Made by a program: the position numbers and the translations under genes. The notes under the pieces were generated by a model, which ran no database searches, had not been told where the DNA came from, and saw only the letters and a list, made by a program, of their open reading frames with translations. Below are positions 42,750-52,771 of a DNA stretch of 63,651 bases, in pieces; the stretch's first letter is position 1, and every line of letters begins with the position of its first letter. Source of the stretch: VGWB01 sp964480945 (lineage in GTDB: Bacteria > Bacteroidota > Ignavibacteria > UBA10030); the NCBI GenBank assembly GCA_964480945.1, contig CAYZRX010000010.1, forward strand, positions 1 through 63,651. The letters run 5' to 3'.

Positions 42750-45152
42750 ATGTCTAGGAATTATTTCAAAATCGGTCTTAGAAATCTTTCCCGTCACAAA
42801 GCGTTTTCGTTTATCAACATTGCCGGACTGGCGGCCGGGATGGCGGCAACTCTGTTGATACTGCTATGGGCACAGGATGAATTGAGCTATGATAGGTTCT
42901 TCAAGGATTCCGATCATATTTATCTCGTTCTCCGAGGCGATCGAGGCGGACCGATGGCGGTCACATCCATGATGCTTGCGCCGGCATTGAAGGAGAGAGT
43001 ACCGGAGATCAAAGAGGCCACATACTTCGCCCAACTCCCTGCGAGTTACAAATTCTTGATCCAAAACGGTGAAAAGGGATTTGAAGAGAGCGTCATACTG
43101 GCGAGCTCTAATTTCTTTGATGTATTTTCCTTGAAACTGAAGGAAGGAAATCCTTCTACTTCGCTTTCTGATCCGAACTCAATTATCCTCGATGAAAAGA
43201 CGGCACAAAAGTATTTTGGAGATCAGGAAGCGATTGGCAAATCGCTTGATGTTTCAGGTCTTGGGCACAAGACTGTCATGAAGGTAAGCGCTGTCCTGGA
43301 AGACATTCCATTGCAGTCAGAAATTCAGTCTCACATTATTTTACCCGCGAGTTGGCTCAAATCCATAGGAATGAATTTCAAGACCTGGGACAGCCAATCT
43401 TTTTACACCTATGTTGAGACGAAGAATGATGTCGATCTTCAGAGCTTATCGGCGAAAATCAGGCAATGCGAGATAGACAATCTGCCGAATGAGATAAGGA
43501 ATTCGCTGGACCCAAACACTGATAGGCTGACCTATTCACTTCTTCCACTCACAAAAGTCCATTTGTTCGGGGGCAATATCAAGTTCCTGCAAGTCACGGG
43601 CGACATTGCGTATGTCCGGATATTCATCGCTATCGCTGTCGTCATTCTCTTGATAGCGAGTATCAACTATATGAATTTATCAACCGCGCTGTCTTTGAAA
43701 AGGAGGAAGGAAATAGCCGTTAAGAAAACGATTGGAGCAAGCAGAAGAAGATTGATGGTTCAATTCCTGGGAGAAAGTCTGATCGTTTCTTCAATCGCGT
43801 TCATAGTCGCAATGCTCTTCGTTGAGTTATTCCTGCCGGCGTTCAATGCCTTGTCGGGAAAGAGATTGGCGATCAGTTACTGGGAACCTTCGTTCATCAT
43901 CCTTTCACTTACTGTTATAGTGGTTACCGGTCTTGCATCAGGCTTTTATCCTGCGTTGCTGCTCTCTTCATTCAGTCCCGTAGAAATCTTGCGAAAGCAT
44001 TTGAAGTTCACGCCAGGAAGATTCTTTACGCGATCGGCGCTTGTTGTTTTTCAATTTGCGGTTTCCATCACGATGATTCTGTGCACGATTGTTGTTTCTC
44101 ATCAGTTGTCATTCGTCATGAATAGCAATCTAGGCTTCGACAAAGAAAATCTGCTCTGTATCCGATTGACGGCTGACGTGAACAAAAAATTCGAGTTGCT
44201 GAAAAATCGGATGGAAGCAAATCCAGAGGTCATAAGTGTATCACGTTCTGAACCTGTGAGCAGTTCATTGACAAGGACTACAACCGTTTCGTGGGAAGGG
44301 AAGCCGGCGAATGAAGAGAAAGCTATTTGGGTGCTGCATTCCGACTGCAATCTGGCTGCCACTTATAAATTCCAAATGGTTCAGGGAAGATTTTTTTCGA
44401 ACGAGTACCCAACCGACAGAACCAGCGCATTCGTAATCAACGAGGCGGCTGCGAAGGCGATGGGATTCAGTTCTCCGCTGAACAAAGAAGTGGAATTGTG
44501 GGGGAAGCGGGGCAGGATTGTGGGCGTGACCAAGGACTTCCACTTCGCTTCTTGTCGCACGGCGATCGAACCTCTGATTTTTAACATTCCTGATAGCAGT
44601 CAGCAAGATGGCCGTTACCAGGTCATGTCGATCCGGGTTAAGCCGGGAAATCCCCAAGGTGTTATTTCCTCTATCGAAAGGCTATGGCACGAACGATTAC
44701 CAGGTGTTCCGCTGAACTACTATTTCTACAACGATTCGCTGAACAAACAATATTTCTCCGAAATGCGTATGCGTACCATCTTCCAGTACTTCTCATTCAT
44801 ATCGATAATGATCGCATGTCTTGGACTGTTTGGTCTGGCATCTATTTCCGCAGAGCGGAGGACGAAAGAAGTCGGCATACGCAAAGTATTGGGGGCGTCT
44901 GTGACTCAAGTTGTGCTCACCCTTTCAAGAGACTTCCTGGTATGGGTTGTTCTGTCAAATATTGTTGCTATTCCAATAGCGTGGTACTTCATGGCCAAAT
45001 GGCTTCAGGACTTTGCCTACAGAGAGCCATTGAGTTGGTGGATGTTCGTCGCAGCCGGCAGCATTGCGTTTATCATCGCACTCCTGACCGTGGGCACCCA
45101 AGCGATCAAAGCGGCGACGGCAAATCCGGTCGAAGCGTTGCGCTATGAATGA
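42750..45152 (+). CDS. FtsX/MacB-type ABC permease P6
   Basis: 800 aa. TM1 is INIAGLAAGMAATLLILLWA. Module 1 has RKEIAVKKTIGASRRR, the least typical coupling segment of the set (Lys-Lys-Thr for Arg-Lys-Val). Module 2 has RRTKEVGIRKVLGASV. Tail ATANPVEALRYE. The TVSWEGKPANEE motif groups it with P2 and P5. It is AT-rich like P5 and the esterase. GTAAGGAGAAACC gives a strong ribosome site, consistent with a fresh transcription or translation start after the hairpins upstream. Confidence 0.95.
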   Translation: MSRNYFKIGLRNLSRHKAFSFINIAGLAAGMAATLLILLWAQDELSYDRFFKDSDHIYLVLRGDRGGPMAVTSMMLAPALKERVPEIKEATYFAQLPASYKFLIQNGEKGFEESVILASSNFFDVFSLKLKEGNPSTSLSDPNSIILDEKTAQKYFGDQEAIGKSLDVSGLGHKTVMKVSAVLEDIPLQSEIQSHIILPASWLKSIGMNFKTWDSQSFYTYVETKNDVDLQSLSAKIRQCEIDNLPNEIRNSLDPNTDRLTYSLLPLTKVHLFGGNIKFLQVTGDIAYVRIFIAIAVVILLIASINYMNLSTALSLKRRKEIAVKKTIGASRRRLMVQFLGESLIVSSIAFIVAMLFVELFLPAFNALSGKRLAISYWEPSFIILSLTVIVVTGLASGFYPALLLSSFSPVEILRKHLKFTPGRFFTRSALVVFQFAVSITMILCTIVVSHQLSFVMNSNLGFDKENLLCIRLTADVNKKFELLKNRMEANPEVISVSRSEPVSSSLTRTTTVSWEGKPANEEKAIWVLHSDCNLAATYKFQMVQGRFFSNEYPTDRTSAFVINEAAAKAMGFSSPLNKEVELWGKRGRIVGVTKDFHFASCRTAIEPLIFNIPDSSQQDGRYQVMSIRVKPGNPQGVISSIERLWHERLPGVPLNYYFYNDSLNKQYFSEMRMRTIFQYFSFISIMIACLGLFGLASISAERRTKEVGIRKVLGASVTQVVLTLSRDFLVWVVLSNIVAIPIAWYFMAKWLQDFAYREPLSWWMFVAAGSIAFIIALLTVGTQAIKAATANPVEALRYE

Positions 45153-45226
45153 AAGCGATACGAGCTGCTCAATGTGGCGGCGGAAGCAAGATTGAACGAA
45201 TTGTCTAATGGATTGAAGGGAAACGC

Positions 45227-47662
45227 ATGGTTGCCAACTACTTGAAGGTCGCATTTCGGAACATTGTTCGACGCAAAGGATACTCACTCATCAACATCAT
45301 CGGGCTGGGCCTGGGACTGTCCTGTTGCCTCCTCATTTTCCAATTCGTCGCCCGCGAGTACAGCTTCGACAGGTTCAATGAAAACTTCTCCAATCTCTAC
45401 CGGGTGACGGAGACAAGCCTGCGGAGCGGCTCAACCGAGACGCTGGCAGGCTATGCCCTTGGGCCCACGCTGGCCCGGGAGGTCCCCGAGGTTGTCCGCT
45501 TCACCCGCCTCCATCCCGATTACGTTGTGCCGGTTATCTCGAGCAAAAAAGGCCCGAATCGAGCCTTCGAAGAAAGACGGGCGTTTTATGCCGATCCCGC
45601 TTTTCTCCAGATGTTTTCCTATCCGCTGGTCGAAGGCAATCCCGCAGAAGCGCTTTCGGAGTCCGGGACAATTCTCCTGACGCAATCCGCAGCCAAGAGA
45701 TACTTCGGGTCCGAGGACCCTGTGGGAAAAGTCCTGCAATACACTGGGTGGATCAGCGGCGAGTTCCGCATCAACGGCGTTCTGAAGGACGTGCCGGTCA
45801 ATTCCCATCTGCAATTCGATTTCCTGCTCCCGATGCGAGACCTTCTGGAGAAGAGCGAATACAAGAACCCTTCGCAGGCATGGTCCTGGAGCAATTTTAT
45901 GACGTACGTCCAGCTGAGACCCGACGCGAATATCGCGGAGGTCGAGCACAAGTTCACCGACATCATGATGACGCATCGGAAAGCGGATTTCGAGCGCACA
46001 AAGACTTCCGTCCGCCTCAACGCCCAACCGCTTCGTGACGTCTACCTCAACGACAGAATTTTTGCACCAAGGGTGTTGACAGGAAGCTATCGCACCTTGT
46101 ATTTCTTCATGCTCGTCGGTTTCATGACGCTCTTGATTGCATTGATGAACTACGTCAACCTTGCGACAGCTCGATCGCTTGACCGAGCGAGGGAAGTTGG
46201 CATCCGCAAGGTCGTCGGGGCGCAGCACCGCCAGCTCATACTCCAGTTCCTCTTTGAATCGGCGCTGATGAACCTCACGGCGCTGCTGGTGGCAGTGGTG
46301 GCTGCAGATCTCTTGCGGCCGTTCGTCGCGACGCTCGCCGGTGTGCACCTGTCGCAGGATTTGTGGGCGAGCCCCGGCTTCTGGACCGCATTCCTGGCCA
46401 TGTTCTGTCTGGGCACCCTCCTCGCGGGACTCTATCCGGCGTTCGTCCTCTCATCCTTCAGGCCCGTCAGTGTCCTCAAAGGAAAGACAGGATCGACCTC
46501 TCACAAGCGGTACCTCCGTCGAGCTCTGGTCGTCCTGCAGTTTTCGGTTACGGTTTTGTTGCTGGCAGGCACTGCGATCGTTTACCGCCAACTCGATTAC
46601 GTGAGACATATGGACCTCGGGATGAACATGGACCAAATCCTGACCGTGAGAGGACCGAGCGTACTACCGAACGATTCAACCAACATCAGGGCGATGCATG
46701 CGCTGATGCAGCAGCTTCGAGGGATCCCCTCAATCGGAGAGATGGCGACATCGACTGCTTTGCCCGGCGAGGGATTCAACTGGTACTCCTCCGGCTTACG
46801 GCGGTTAACGGCCGACCCTTCAACGGGCGTGAGTGGAGCGCTTGCCAGAATCGATACCGGCTTCGCACACTTGTTCGGTCTCAAGCTCGTTGCAGGGATT
46901 GGCTTTGAAGGCATGACGCCGCCGAGCGTCGAGACCCAACCACTCACGGTGATTGCGAACGAGACGGCGGTAAGGGAAGTCGGCTTCGATGCACCCTCAG
47001 AAGCGCTCAATCAACTGGTTACATTGGGTAGCACCGAATGCAGGATCATCGGCGTGTTCAAGGATTTCAAGTGGTCCTCAGCTCACGTAAAACAGGAAGC
47101 GGCCTTGTTTGCGTTGACACGGGCGGGGGACAAGCTTGCCATGAAGGTGAACACGGCAAACTTGAGGCAGACGATTGAGAAGATCAAGACGATCTATACG
47201 AACCTTTTTCCCGGGAACCCCTTTGAATATCATTTCGTCGACGAACACTTCGACGAACAATACCGGAACGATGAACGCTTCGGGACCCTCTTCGGCGTCT
47301 TCGCCGTTATCTCCATTCTGATCGCGTGTATGGGCCTCTTCGGCCTTGCGGCTTTCACCTCGGAGCAGCGGACGAAGGAGATGGGTGTCCGGAAGGTCCT
47401 CGGTGCGACCGTTCCGAGCCTTATCGGCTTGCTGACCCGAGAATACCTCTCGCTCGTGCTGCTGGCGAATCTTATTGCCTGGCCGCTGGCGTACTATGTG
47501 ATGAACCTGTGGCTCCGGGGATTTGCCTACAGGATCGACCTTGGTTTCGGATCGTTTCTCTTGGCGGGCGGGGTTGCGCTGCTGATCGCGGCATTGACGG
47601 TGAGCTACCAGGCGATCAAGGCCGCGACCGCCAATCCGGTCGAGTCCTTAAGATATGAGTAG
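45227..47662 (+). CDS. FtsX/MacB-type ABC permease P7
   Basis: 811 aa, returning to the GC-richer composition. TM1 is INIIGLGLGLSCCLLIFQFV. Module 1 AREVGIRKVVGAQHRQ, module 2 QRTKEMGVRKVLGATV. Tail ATANPVESLRYE. Subfamily P7/P8/P9, recognised by FVDEHFDEQYRND compared with FLDQFFDRQYRSS and FLDDFFDKQYQAD, and by STALPGEGFN at the start of the second periplasmic domain. The 74-bp spacer before it retains gatacgagctgctcaatg, which resembles the 3' palindrome of P3. ATG after GAAGGGAAACGC. Confidence 0.95.
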   Translation: MVANYLKVAFRNIVRRKGYSLINIIGLGLGLSCCLLIFQFVAREYSFDRFNENFSNLYRVTETSLRSGSTETLAGYALGPTLAREVPEVVRFTRLHPDYVVPVISSKKGPNRAFEERRAFYADPAFLQMFSYPLVEGNPAEALSESGTILLTQSAAKRYFGSEDPVGKVLQYTGWISGEFRINGVLKDVPVNSHLQFDFLLPMRDLLEKSEYKNPSQAWSWSNFMTYVQLRPDANIAEVEHKFTDIMMTHRKADFERTKTSVRLNAQPLRDVYLNDRIFAPRVLTGSYRTLYFFMLVGFMTLLIALMNYVNLATARSLDRAREVGIRKVVGAQHRQLILQFLFESALMNLTALLVAVVAADLLRPFVATLAGVHLSQDLWASPGFWTAFLAMFCLGTLLAGLYPAFVLSSFRPVSVLKGKTGSTSHKRYLRRALVVLQFSVTVLLLAGTAIVYRQLDYVRHMDLGMNMDQILTVRGPSVLPNDSTNIRAMHALMQQLRGIPSIGEMATSTALPGEGFNWYSSGLRRLTADPSTGVSGALARIDTGFAHLFGLKLVAGIGFEGMTPPSVETQPLTVIANETAVREVGFDAPSEALNQLVTLGSTECRIIGVFKDFKWSSAHVKQEAALFALTRAGDKLAMKVNTANLRQTIEKIKTIYTNLFPGNPFEYHFVDEHFDEQYRNDERFGTLFGVFAVISILIACMGLFGLAAFTSEQRTKEMGVRKVLGATVPSLIGLLTREYLSLVLLANLIAWPLAYYVMNLWLRGFAYRIDLGFGSFLLAGGVALLIAALTVSYQAIKAATANPVESLRYE

Positions 47663-47728
47663 CTCAATTTCCAATGAACGTCCAACGATGATCATCGGTC
47701 GTTGTTGTTTCGAGACGAGAGGGATGAT

Positions 47729-50125
47729 ATGCTGAAGAATTATTTGAAGATAGCCCTCAGAAATCTAATGCGCCGGAAGACCTTTTCGCTGATCAACACA
47801 TTAGGATCGGCGTTCGGAATCGCTGCCTGCCTGATCATATACATGTATGTGTCATATGAAAGGAGCTACGATACTTTTAACAAGAATGCCGACAACATTT
47901 ATCGCCTTGAGAATGTCCGGTACTATGCGAGCGGCACCGACAGCAGTGCGGGATGCGTCGCGTTATTAGGTCCGACGCTGAAAGAAGAAATTCCGGAAGT
48001 TATGGATTTTACTAGGCTAAGAAAGATCCAGGCGTTAGTTGCAGTCAATATTCAGTACTTCAATGAAAAGAGCATTCTCTGGGCGGATTCTTCATTTCTC
48101 ACGATGTTCTCATTCCCTCTCATTTCGGGCGATGCCAGCAAAGCCCTGGCTGGCAGATATAGCGCAGTGATTACAAGAAACAGCGCTCAGAAATTCTTCG
48201 GTAGAAGTGATGCAGTTGGCGAAACTATCCGGGTCGGCAACACTGATTTCAAGGTCACCGGTGTCGCAGAAAACGTTCCTCCTAACTCGCACATGAAATT
48301 CGACATTCTTCTTTCGTTTGATACCCAACTCACCGATGGATTCTGCTGGGGATGCAATAATAACAACACCTATATTCGTGTGAGGCCCGGCACTACGAGG
48401 TCGGCTCTCGAGGCGAAACTTCCCTTCATTGTAAGCAAACTGCACGATAGGCAAAAAGATGGTTTCGACAGAGCCTACCTCCTTCAGCCGCTGAAGGATA
48501 TTCACCTCTATTCCCACTTGAGATTCGAGTTCGAAGAAAACGGGAGTGCACAGACAATATATTTCCTTTCTCTCACTGCTTTGGCAATCCTTCTGATTGC
48601 ATGGATAAATTATGTCAATCTTTCTACTGCACGCTCAATTGAAAGAGCAAAAGAAGTGGGACTGCGTAAGGTTGTAGGTGCCGGCCCCTGGTCTTTGGTT
48701 CGCCAGTTTCTGATTGAGTCCTTTGTGATCAACACGATCGCCGTACTCTTTTCACTGTTGATCATCGAATTGACGTTTCCTTTCTGGACTGAAATGATCG
48801 GGCTACCTCCCTCGTTTCCTTTTTGGAAGAATGTCGACCTGATCATCTTATTGGCAGTCTTTCTTTTTATCAGCCCCCTTGTCGCCGGAATTTACCCGGC
48901 ATTCGTTCTTTCATCGTATTCCCCCGTCCTGATCCTGAAGGGGAGTTTTAAGCGCTCGTCCAAAGGGATCTTTCTCCGAAGGGGCCTTGTGATCTTTCAA
49001 TTCACCATCTCAATAATACTCATCGCCGTCACAACGGTTTTTGCGCAGCAGTTAGCTTTTATGAGAAACAAAGATCTCGGGCTCAGCATAAGACAGAAAC
49101 TGATTGTCAACGCACCTCCCGATATGCAGAACGGACAAGACTGGCTATCCGCCTACAAGACCTTAACAAATGAATTGCGCAACCAATCGTTGATCGAAGA
49201 TGCGACTTTCTCATCGGTCATCCCGGGCATGGAGAACGGCGACGTCAGCGGAGGCGTTCGACCGGGAGGACAATCGATAGAAAAAGGAAAGCAGGTATAC
49301 TTTGTCTATATAGGCCAAAACTATTTGGATTTCTTCCACATCAATCTCGTGTGCGGTCGAAACTACTTCGAAAGCGAACTGAAACCACATGAGGATGGGA
49401 CGAGAGCACTGATCATCAATGAAAGCGCCGTAGAGGCTTTCGGTTTTGCCTCGCCTGAGAAGGCATTGGGTGCTTCGGTAGACCAGGACAACAACAGAGT
49501 CGGAACTATCATAGGAGTAATCAGGGACTATCACCAGCAGTCTTTTGAAAAAGAAATTGAACCGACGGTTTTCGAGTGTGCGACGAGAGGAAGCTATTTC
49601 GTGTTCGATGTGAAGACAACAGACATATCGAAGAAGATCGCTGGAATAAGAAACAACTTCACAAGAATATTTCCCGGCAATCCTTTCGAATACTATTTCC
49701 TTGACCAGTTTTTCGATAGACAGTACAGAAGCAGTATCAAAACCGCCGAAGTCTTCGGCGCATTTACGTTCCTGTCGATCTCTATTGCGTGCCTCGGTCT
49801 GATTGGATTGTCGTCGCTAATGATAATTCAGAGAACAAAGGAAATAGGAGTGAGAAAAGTCCTTGGCGCATCTCTCCAATCACTGCTGGCGTTGTTATCA
49901 AAAGAATTCTTGAAGTGGCTGCTCGTTGCGAATGTTCTTGCGTGTCCGGTTGCATACTATTTGACGCAGAGATGGCTGCAGAACTTTGCCTATCGCATAG
50001 AGATAACGATTTGGCCGTTTGTGTTGGCCGGAGTCTCGGCCGTCGTGATTGCCGCGGTTACCGTGGGCTGGCAGGCCCTCCGAGCAGCCACGGCAAATCC
50101 TGTCGAAGCATTGAGATACGAATAG
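47729..50125 (+). CDS. FtsX/MacB-type ABC permease P8
   Basis: 798 aa. TM1 is INTLGSAFGIAACLIIYMYV. Module 1 AKEVGLRKVVGAGPWS, module 2 QRTKEIGVRKVLGASL. Tail ATANPVEALRYE. Subfamily P7/P8/P9. The frame is open to a TTG at 47702, but ATG 47729 lies 6 bases after GAGAGGG and starts the common LKNYLKIALRN sequence. The last 12 codons, the stop and the next few bases are identical at DNA level to those of P9 over 42 bp. The stop codon is flanked by an imperfect (10/12) inverted repeat. Confidence 0.94.
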   Translation: MLKNYLKIALRNLMRRKTFSLINTLGSAFGIAACLIIYMYVSYERSYDTFNKNADNIYRLENVRYYASGTDSSAGCVALLGPTLKEEIPEVMDFTRLRKIQALVAVNIQYFNEKSILWADSSFLTMFSFPLISGDASKALAGRYSAVITRNSAQKFFGRSDAVGETIRVGNTDFKVTGVAENVPPNSHMKFDILLSFDTQLTDGFCWGCNNNNTYIRVRPGTTRSALEAKLPFIVSKLHDRQKDGFDRAYLLQPLKDIHLYSHLRFEFEENGSAQTIYFLSLTALAILLIAWINYVNLSTARSIERAKEVGLRKVVGAGPWSLVRQFLIESFVINTIAVLFSLLIIELTFPFWTEMIGLPPSFPFWKNVDLIILLAVFLFISPLVAGIYPAFVLSSYSPVLILKGSFKRSSKGIFLRRGLVIFQFTISIILIAVTTVFAQQLAFMRNKDLGLSIRQKLIVNAPPDMQNGQDWLSAYKTLTNELRNQSLIEDATFSSVIPGMENGDVSGGVRPGGQSIEKGKQVYFVYIGQNYLDFFHINLVCGRNYFESELKPHEDGTRALIINESAVEAFGFASPEKALGASVDQDNNRVGTIIGVIRDYHQQSFEKEIEPTVFECATRGSYFVFDVKTTDISKKIAGIRNNFTRIFPGNPFEYYFLDQFFDRQYRSSIKTAEVFGAFTFLSISIACLGLIGLSSLMIIQRTKEIGVRKVLGASLQSLLALLSKEFLKWLLVANVLACPVAYYLTQRWLQNFAYRIEITIWPFVLAGVSAVVIAAVTVGWQALRAATANPVEALRYE

Positions 50126-50131
50126 TACCAC
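50090..50131 (+). repeat. 42-bp direct repeat, copy 1 (3' end of P8)
   Basis: These 42 bases, from acggcaaatcctg to aatagtaccac, are identical to 52730-52771 at the end of P9, exactly 2640 bp away. The block covers the codons for T-A-N-P-V-E-A-L-R-Y-E, the TAG stop and six further bases. The genes around it are far less alike, so the identity suggests recent exchange or gene conversion at the 3' ends. Confidence 0.85.
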
Positions 50132-50155
50132 AATGCAACGATCCCGTTCCATGGG

Positions 50156-50183
50156 GTCGAAGCTCTCAGGTATGAATGAGGGC
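50156..50183 (+). repeat. Ghost permease C-terminus in the P8-P9 spacer
   Basis: GTC GAA GCT CTC AGG TAT GAA TGA encodes V-E-A-L-R-Y-E-stop, 30 bp after the true end of P8, with no permease body before it. GCTCTCA and TGAGGGC on either side of the stop can pair over 7 bases with one G-T pair. Confidence 0.65.
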
Positions 50184-50350
50184 GTGGATCCTGGGTTACT
50201 GAGAACAAGACCTTGATGCATACGAAGCGAAATCAGAATCGCAAGATTCGAAACGAACTCAAATGACAGAAGCACGAAGAATTGAAAACGGCGGGACTCA
50301 TGCTTCAAGGCTGTTCTGTACGATGACCATCTAACGCTGGAGGCGTACCG

Positions 50351-52765
50351 ATGCTCCTCAATGATCTCAAGGTCGCATTCAGAAACTTCATGCGTCATAA
50401 GACGCACACTCTCATCACGCTTGTCGGTCTTTCAATCGGCATGGCTTGCACGTTGCTCATTCTCTTGTATGTCAACTATGAGATGAGCTACGATGGCTTC
50501 CAGTTGAATAAGGAGAACTTGTATCGTGTGAACAAGGTGACGTATGAAAACGGGGTGCTGAATTACAAGAGTGCATATACGTTCTCCGGCCAAGGTCCGG
50601 TGATGAAAAGTGAAATACCTGAAGTGAGAAATTATGTGAGACTTCTGCATTCGGAAGGGACGTTACAGTATGCGAGGTCGCGTGATGATCTGGTGTCGTT
50701 CCGCGAAAAAGACGTTTACTACTCGGACCCATCCTTCTTCAACCTCTTCTCCTATCACCTTCTCCAAGGAGACGCTCAATCTGCATTGTCGACGCCGAAT
50801 ACCATAGTTCTTTCTCAATCGACGGCAGAAAGGCTCATGGGCTCCGAAAGTCCCGTCGGAAAGACTGTCACATATAACGATAGAGACTTTGCCGTAACCG
50901 GCGTGTTTGAAGACATCCCGCGGAATTCTCACCTCACCTTCAGCGCGTTGATATCGTTCAGCTCTCTCAAGATCACTGACTCGGAGAGCTGGCAGAATCA
51001 CGCCTTCTACACGTACGTCTTGCTGAAGGACAAAACAAACCCCAAGGAAGTCGAGCCGAAGCTCTCCGCGGCATTCGAGAGGTTCATCGACAAGTATCAC
51101 CACGGAACGATAGCCAACAACTGGGAATTGCAGCGTGTCGACAAGATCTATCTCTATTCGACCGACTTTACTTCTATTTCCATGGAGTACGGAAACTACA
51201 AGACAGTCTTCTATTTGCTGACGATCGCCATTCTTGTTTTGATCATAGCCTGGGTCAATTTCATCAATCTCTCTACTGCCCGGCTGCCGGACAGAGCAAA
51301 GGAAATCGGTATCAGGAGGACCGTTGGAGCTTCCAGACAACAATTAGCGAGGCAATTTGTCATCGAATCCATCCTCATCAACCTTGGCGCAGTCGTGATT
51401 TGTCTGGCGATTGTCGAAAGCTCCTTTCAGTGGTTGAATCGATTCCTCGGGATAGACATTTCCTTCTATCAGTCTCTGAACGGCCATCTGTGGGGTGAAT
51501 GGCTGCTGCTTTTCGTCATGGGTATCTGCCTCACGTCTCTCTACCCGGCGTTGTGGCTCACTTCAATACCTGCCACCTCGGCAATCAGGAAGAATTTGGG
51601 CAGTCCGACCGGTGGAAATTCCTTGCGCAAGGCATTGATCACCTTTCAGTTTGCCGTTTCGGTCGCGTTGATCATTGTCACATGTGTTATGTACCAGCAG
51701 ATTTCATTTGCCACGCACAGAAACCTGGGAATGAATATCGACGATGTGCTAGTGATTCGAGCGCCGGATGTGGGGGACCAACAGGGCGCCGATCTTACGC
51801 TCAAGCGATTGAAACAAGCGATGGTCGGTAATCCGGCGATCCGCGAGGTATCAATTTCACGCAGCGTGCCGGGAGAGAGATTCGGGCTCGGCAATTACGG
51901 TAATATCCACAAAGAAGGTTCGCCTGCGGACAGGATGGCTTACTTAAGGATAGGCAGGGTCGACACGGATTTCGTGAGCGTGTATGGGTTGAGACTATTG
52001 GCAGGTAACAACTTCACCGGCAGATCTGACGATCGCAATGCGGTAATCCTCAATGAAGAAGCCTCGAAGGCGTTAGACTTCGCCGGACCCGAAGATGCTA
52101 TCGGGAAGTTCCTGAAATGGAACGGGCGTCTCATCAGGGTTATCGGCGTCGTAAACAATTTCCATCAGGAATCGTTTCACAAGATCATCGAACCCATAGT
52201 TTTATATACGAGCGCATTCGATCCAGGCATCAAATATTTCTCAATTAAATTGGGGCAGGGCTTCGACAAGGGAGTTCTCCCGTCTATCGAAAAGACTTAC
52301 AAAGCGACATTTCCCGGTCAACCGTTCGACTACTTCTTCCTGGATGATTTCTTTGACAAACAATATCAGGCTGACGTGCAAGTCGGGAAATTGATCTTCT
52401 CGTTCGCCTTCTTGGCCGTCTTGATAGCCGCGCTCGGGTTATATAGCCTTGTGTCGTACGTTGCGGCGAAGCGAACAAAAGAAATCGGAATTCGAAAGGT
52501 TGTCGGAGCCAGCGTCTTGAGCATTGTCACATTGCTCACGAAAGACTTCATCAAATGGGTCTTGGTTGCCGACGTGATCGCCTGGCCGGCCGCCTATTAT
52601 TTCATGAGTAAGTGGCTCCAGGAATTCGCGTACAGGATTGAGTTAGACTGGCGCGTCTTCATTCTTTCGGGCGCCATTGCCCTCTTGATAGCTTTGGCGA
52701 CGTTGATCTATCACGCGATCAAAGCGGCAACGGCAAATCCTGTCGAAGCATTGAGATACGAATAG
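50351..52765 (+). CDS. FtsX/MacB-type ABC permease P9
   Basis: 804 aa. N-terminal TM1 is TLVGLSIGMACTLLILLYV. Module 1 AKEIGIRRTVGASRQQ, with Arg-Thr replacing the usual Lys-Val/Leu. Module 2 KRTKEIGIRKVVGASV. Tail ATANPVEALRYE. Subfamily P7/P8/P9 (SRSVPGERFGLGN; FFDKQYQAD). The 225-bp spacer before it is the longest in the array and contains a ghost C-terminus and a segment homologous to the P2-P3 spacer. The leader acgctggaggcgtaccgATG matches that of P3. The strong GGAGG fixes the start. Confidence 0.95.
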   Translation: MLLNDLKVAFRNFMRHKTHTLITLVGLSIGMACTLLILLYVNYEMSYDGFQLNKENLYRVNKVTYENGVLNYKSAYTFSGQGPVMKSEIPEVRNYVRLLHSEGTLQYARSRDDLVSFREKDVYYSDPSFFNLFSYHLLQGDAQSALSTPNTIVLSQSTAERLMGSESPVGKTVTYNDRDFAVTGVFEDIPRNSHLTFSALISFSSLKITDSESWQNHAFYTYVLLKDKTNPKEVEPKLSAAFERFIDKYHHGTIANNWELQRVDKIYLYSTDFTSISMEYGNYKTVFYLLTIAILVLIIAWVNFINLSTARLPDRAKEIGIRRTVGASRQQLARQFVIESILINLGAVVICLAIVESSFQWLNRFLGIDISFYQSLNGHLWGEWLLLFVMGICLTSLYPALWLTSIPATSAIRKNLGSPTGGNSLRKALITFQFAVSVALIIVTCVMYQQISFATHRNLGMNIDDVLVIRAPDVGDQQGADLTLKRLKQAMVGNPAIREVSISRSVPGERFGLGNYGNIHKEGSPADRMAYLRIGRVDTDFVSVYGLRLLAGNNFTGRSDDRNAVILNEEASKALDFAGPEDAIGKFLKWNGRLIRVIGVVNNFHQESFHKIIEPIVLYTSAFDPGIKYFSIKLGQGFDKGVLPSIEKTYKATFPGQPFDYFFLDDFFDKQYQADVQVGKLIFSFAFLAVLIAALGLYSLVSYVAAKRTKEIGIRKVVGASVLSIVTLLTKDFIKWVLVADVIAWPAAYYFMSKWLQEFAYRIELDWRVFILSGAIALLIALATLIYHAIKAATANPVEALRYE

Positions 52766-52771
52766 TACCAC
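52730..52771 (+). repeat. 42-bp direct repeat, copy 2 (3' end of P9)
   Basis: Identical to 50090-50131 at the end of P8 (see that entry). A decayed permease-end ghost, ATA GAG TCG CTC AGA CCT GAA (I-E-S-L-R-P-E), follows at 52796-52816 in the P9-P10 spacer. Confidence 0.8.
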
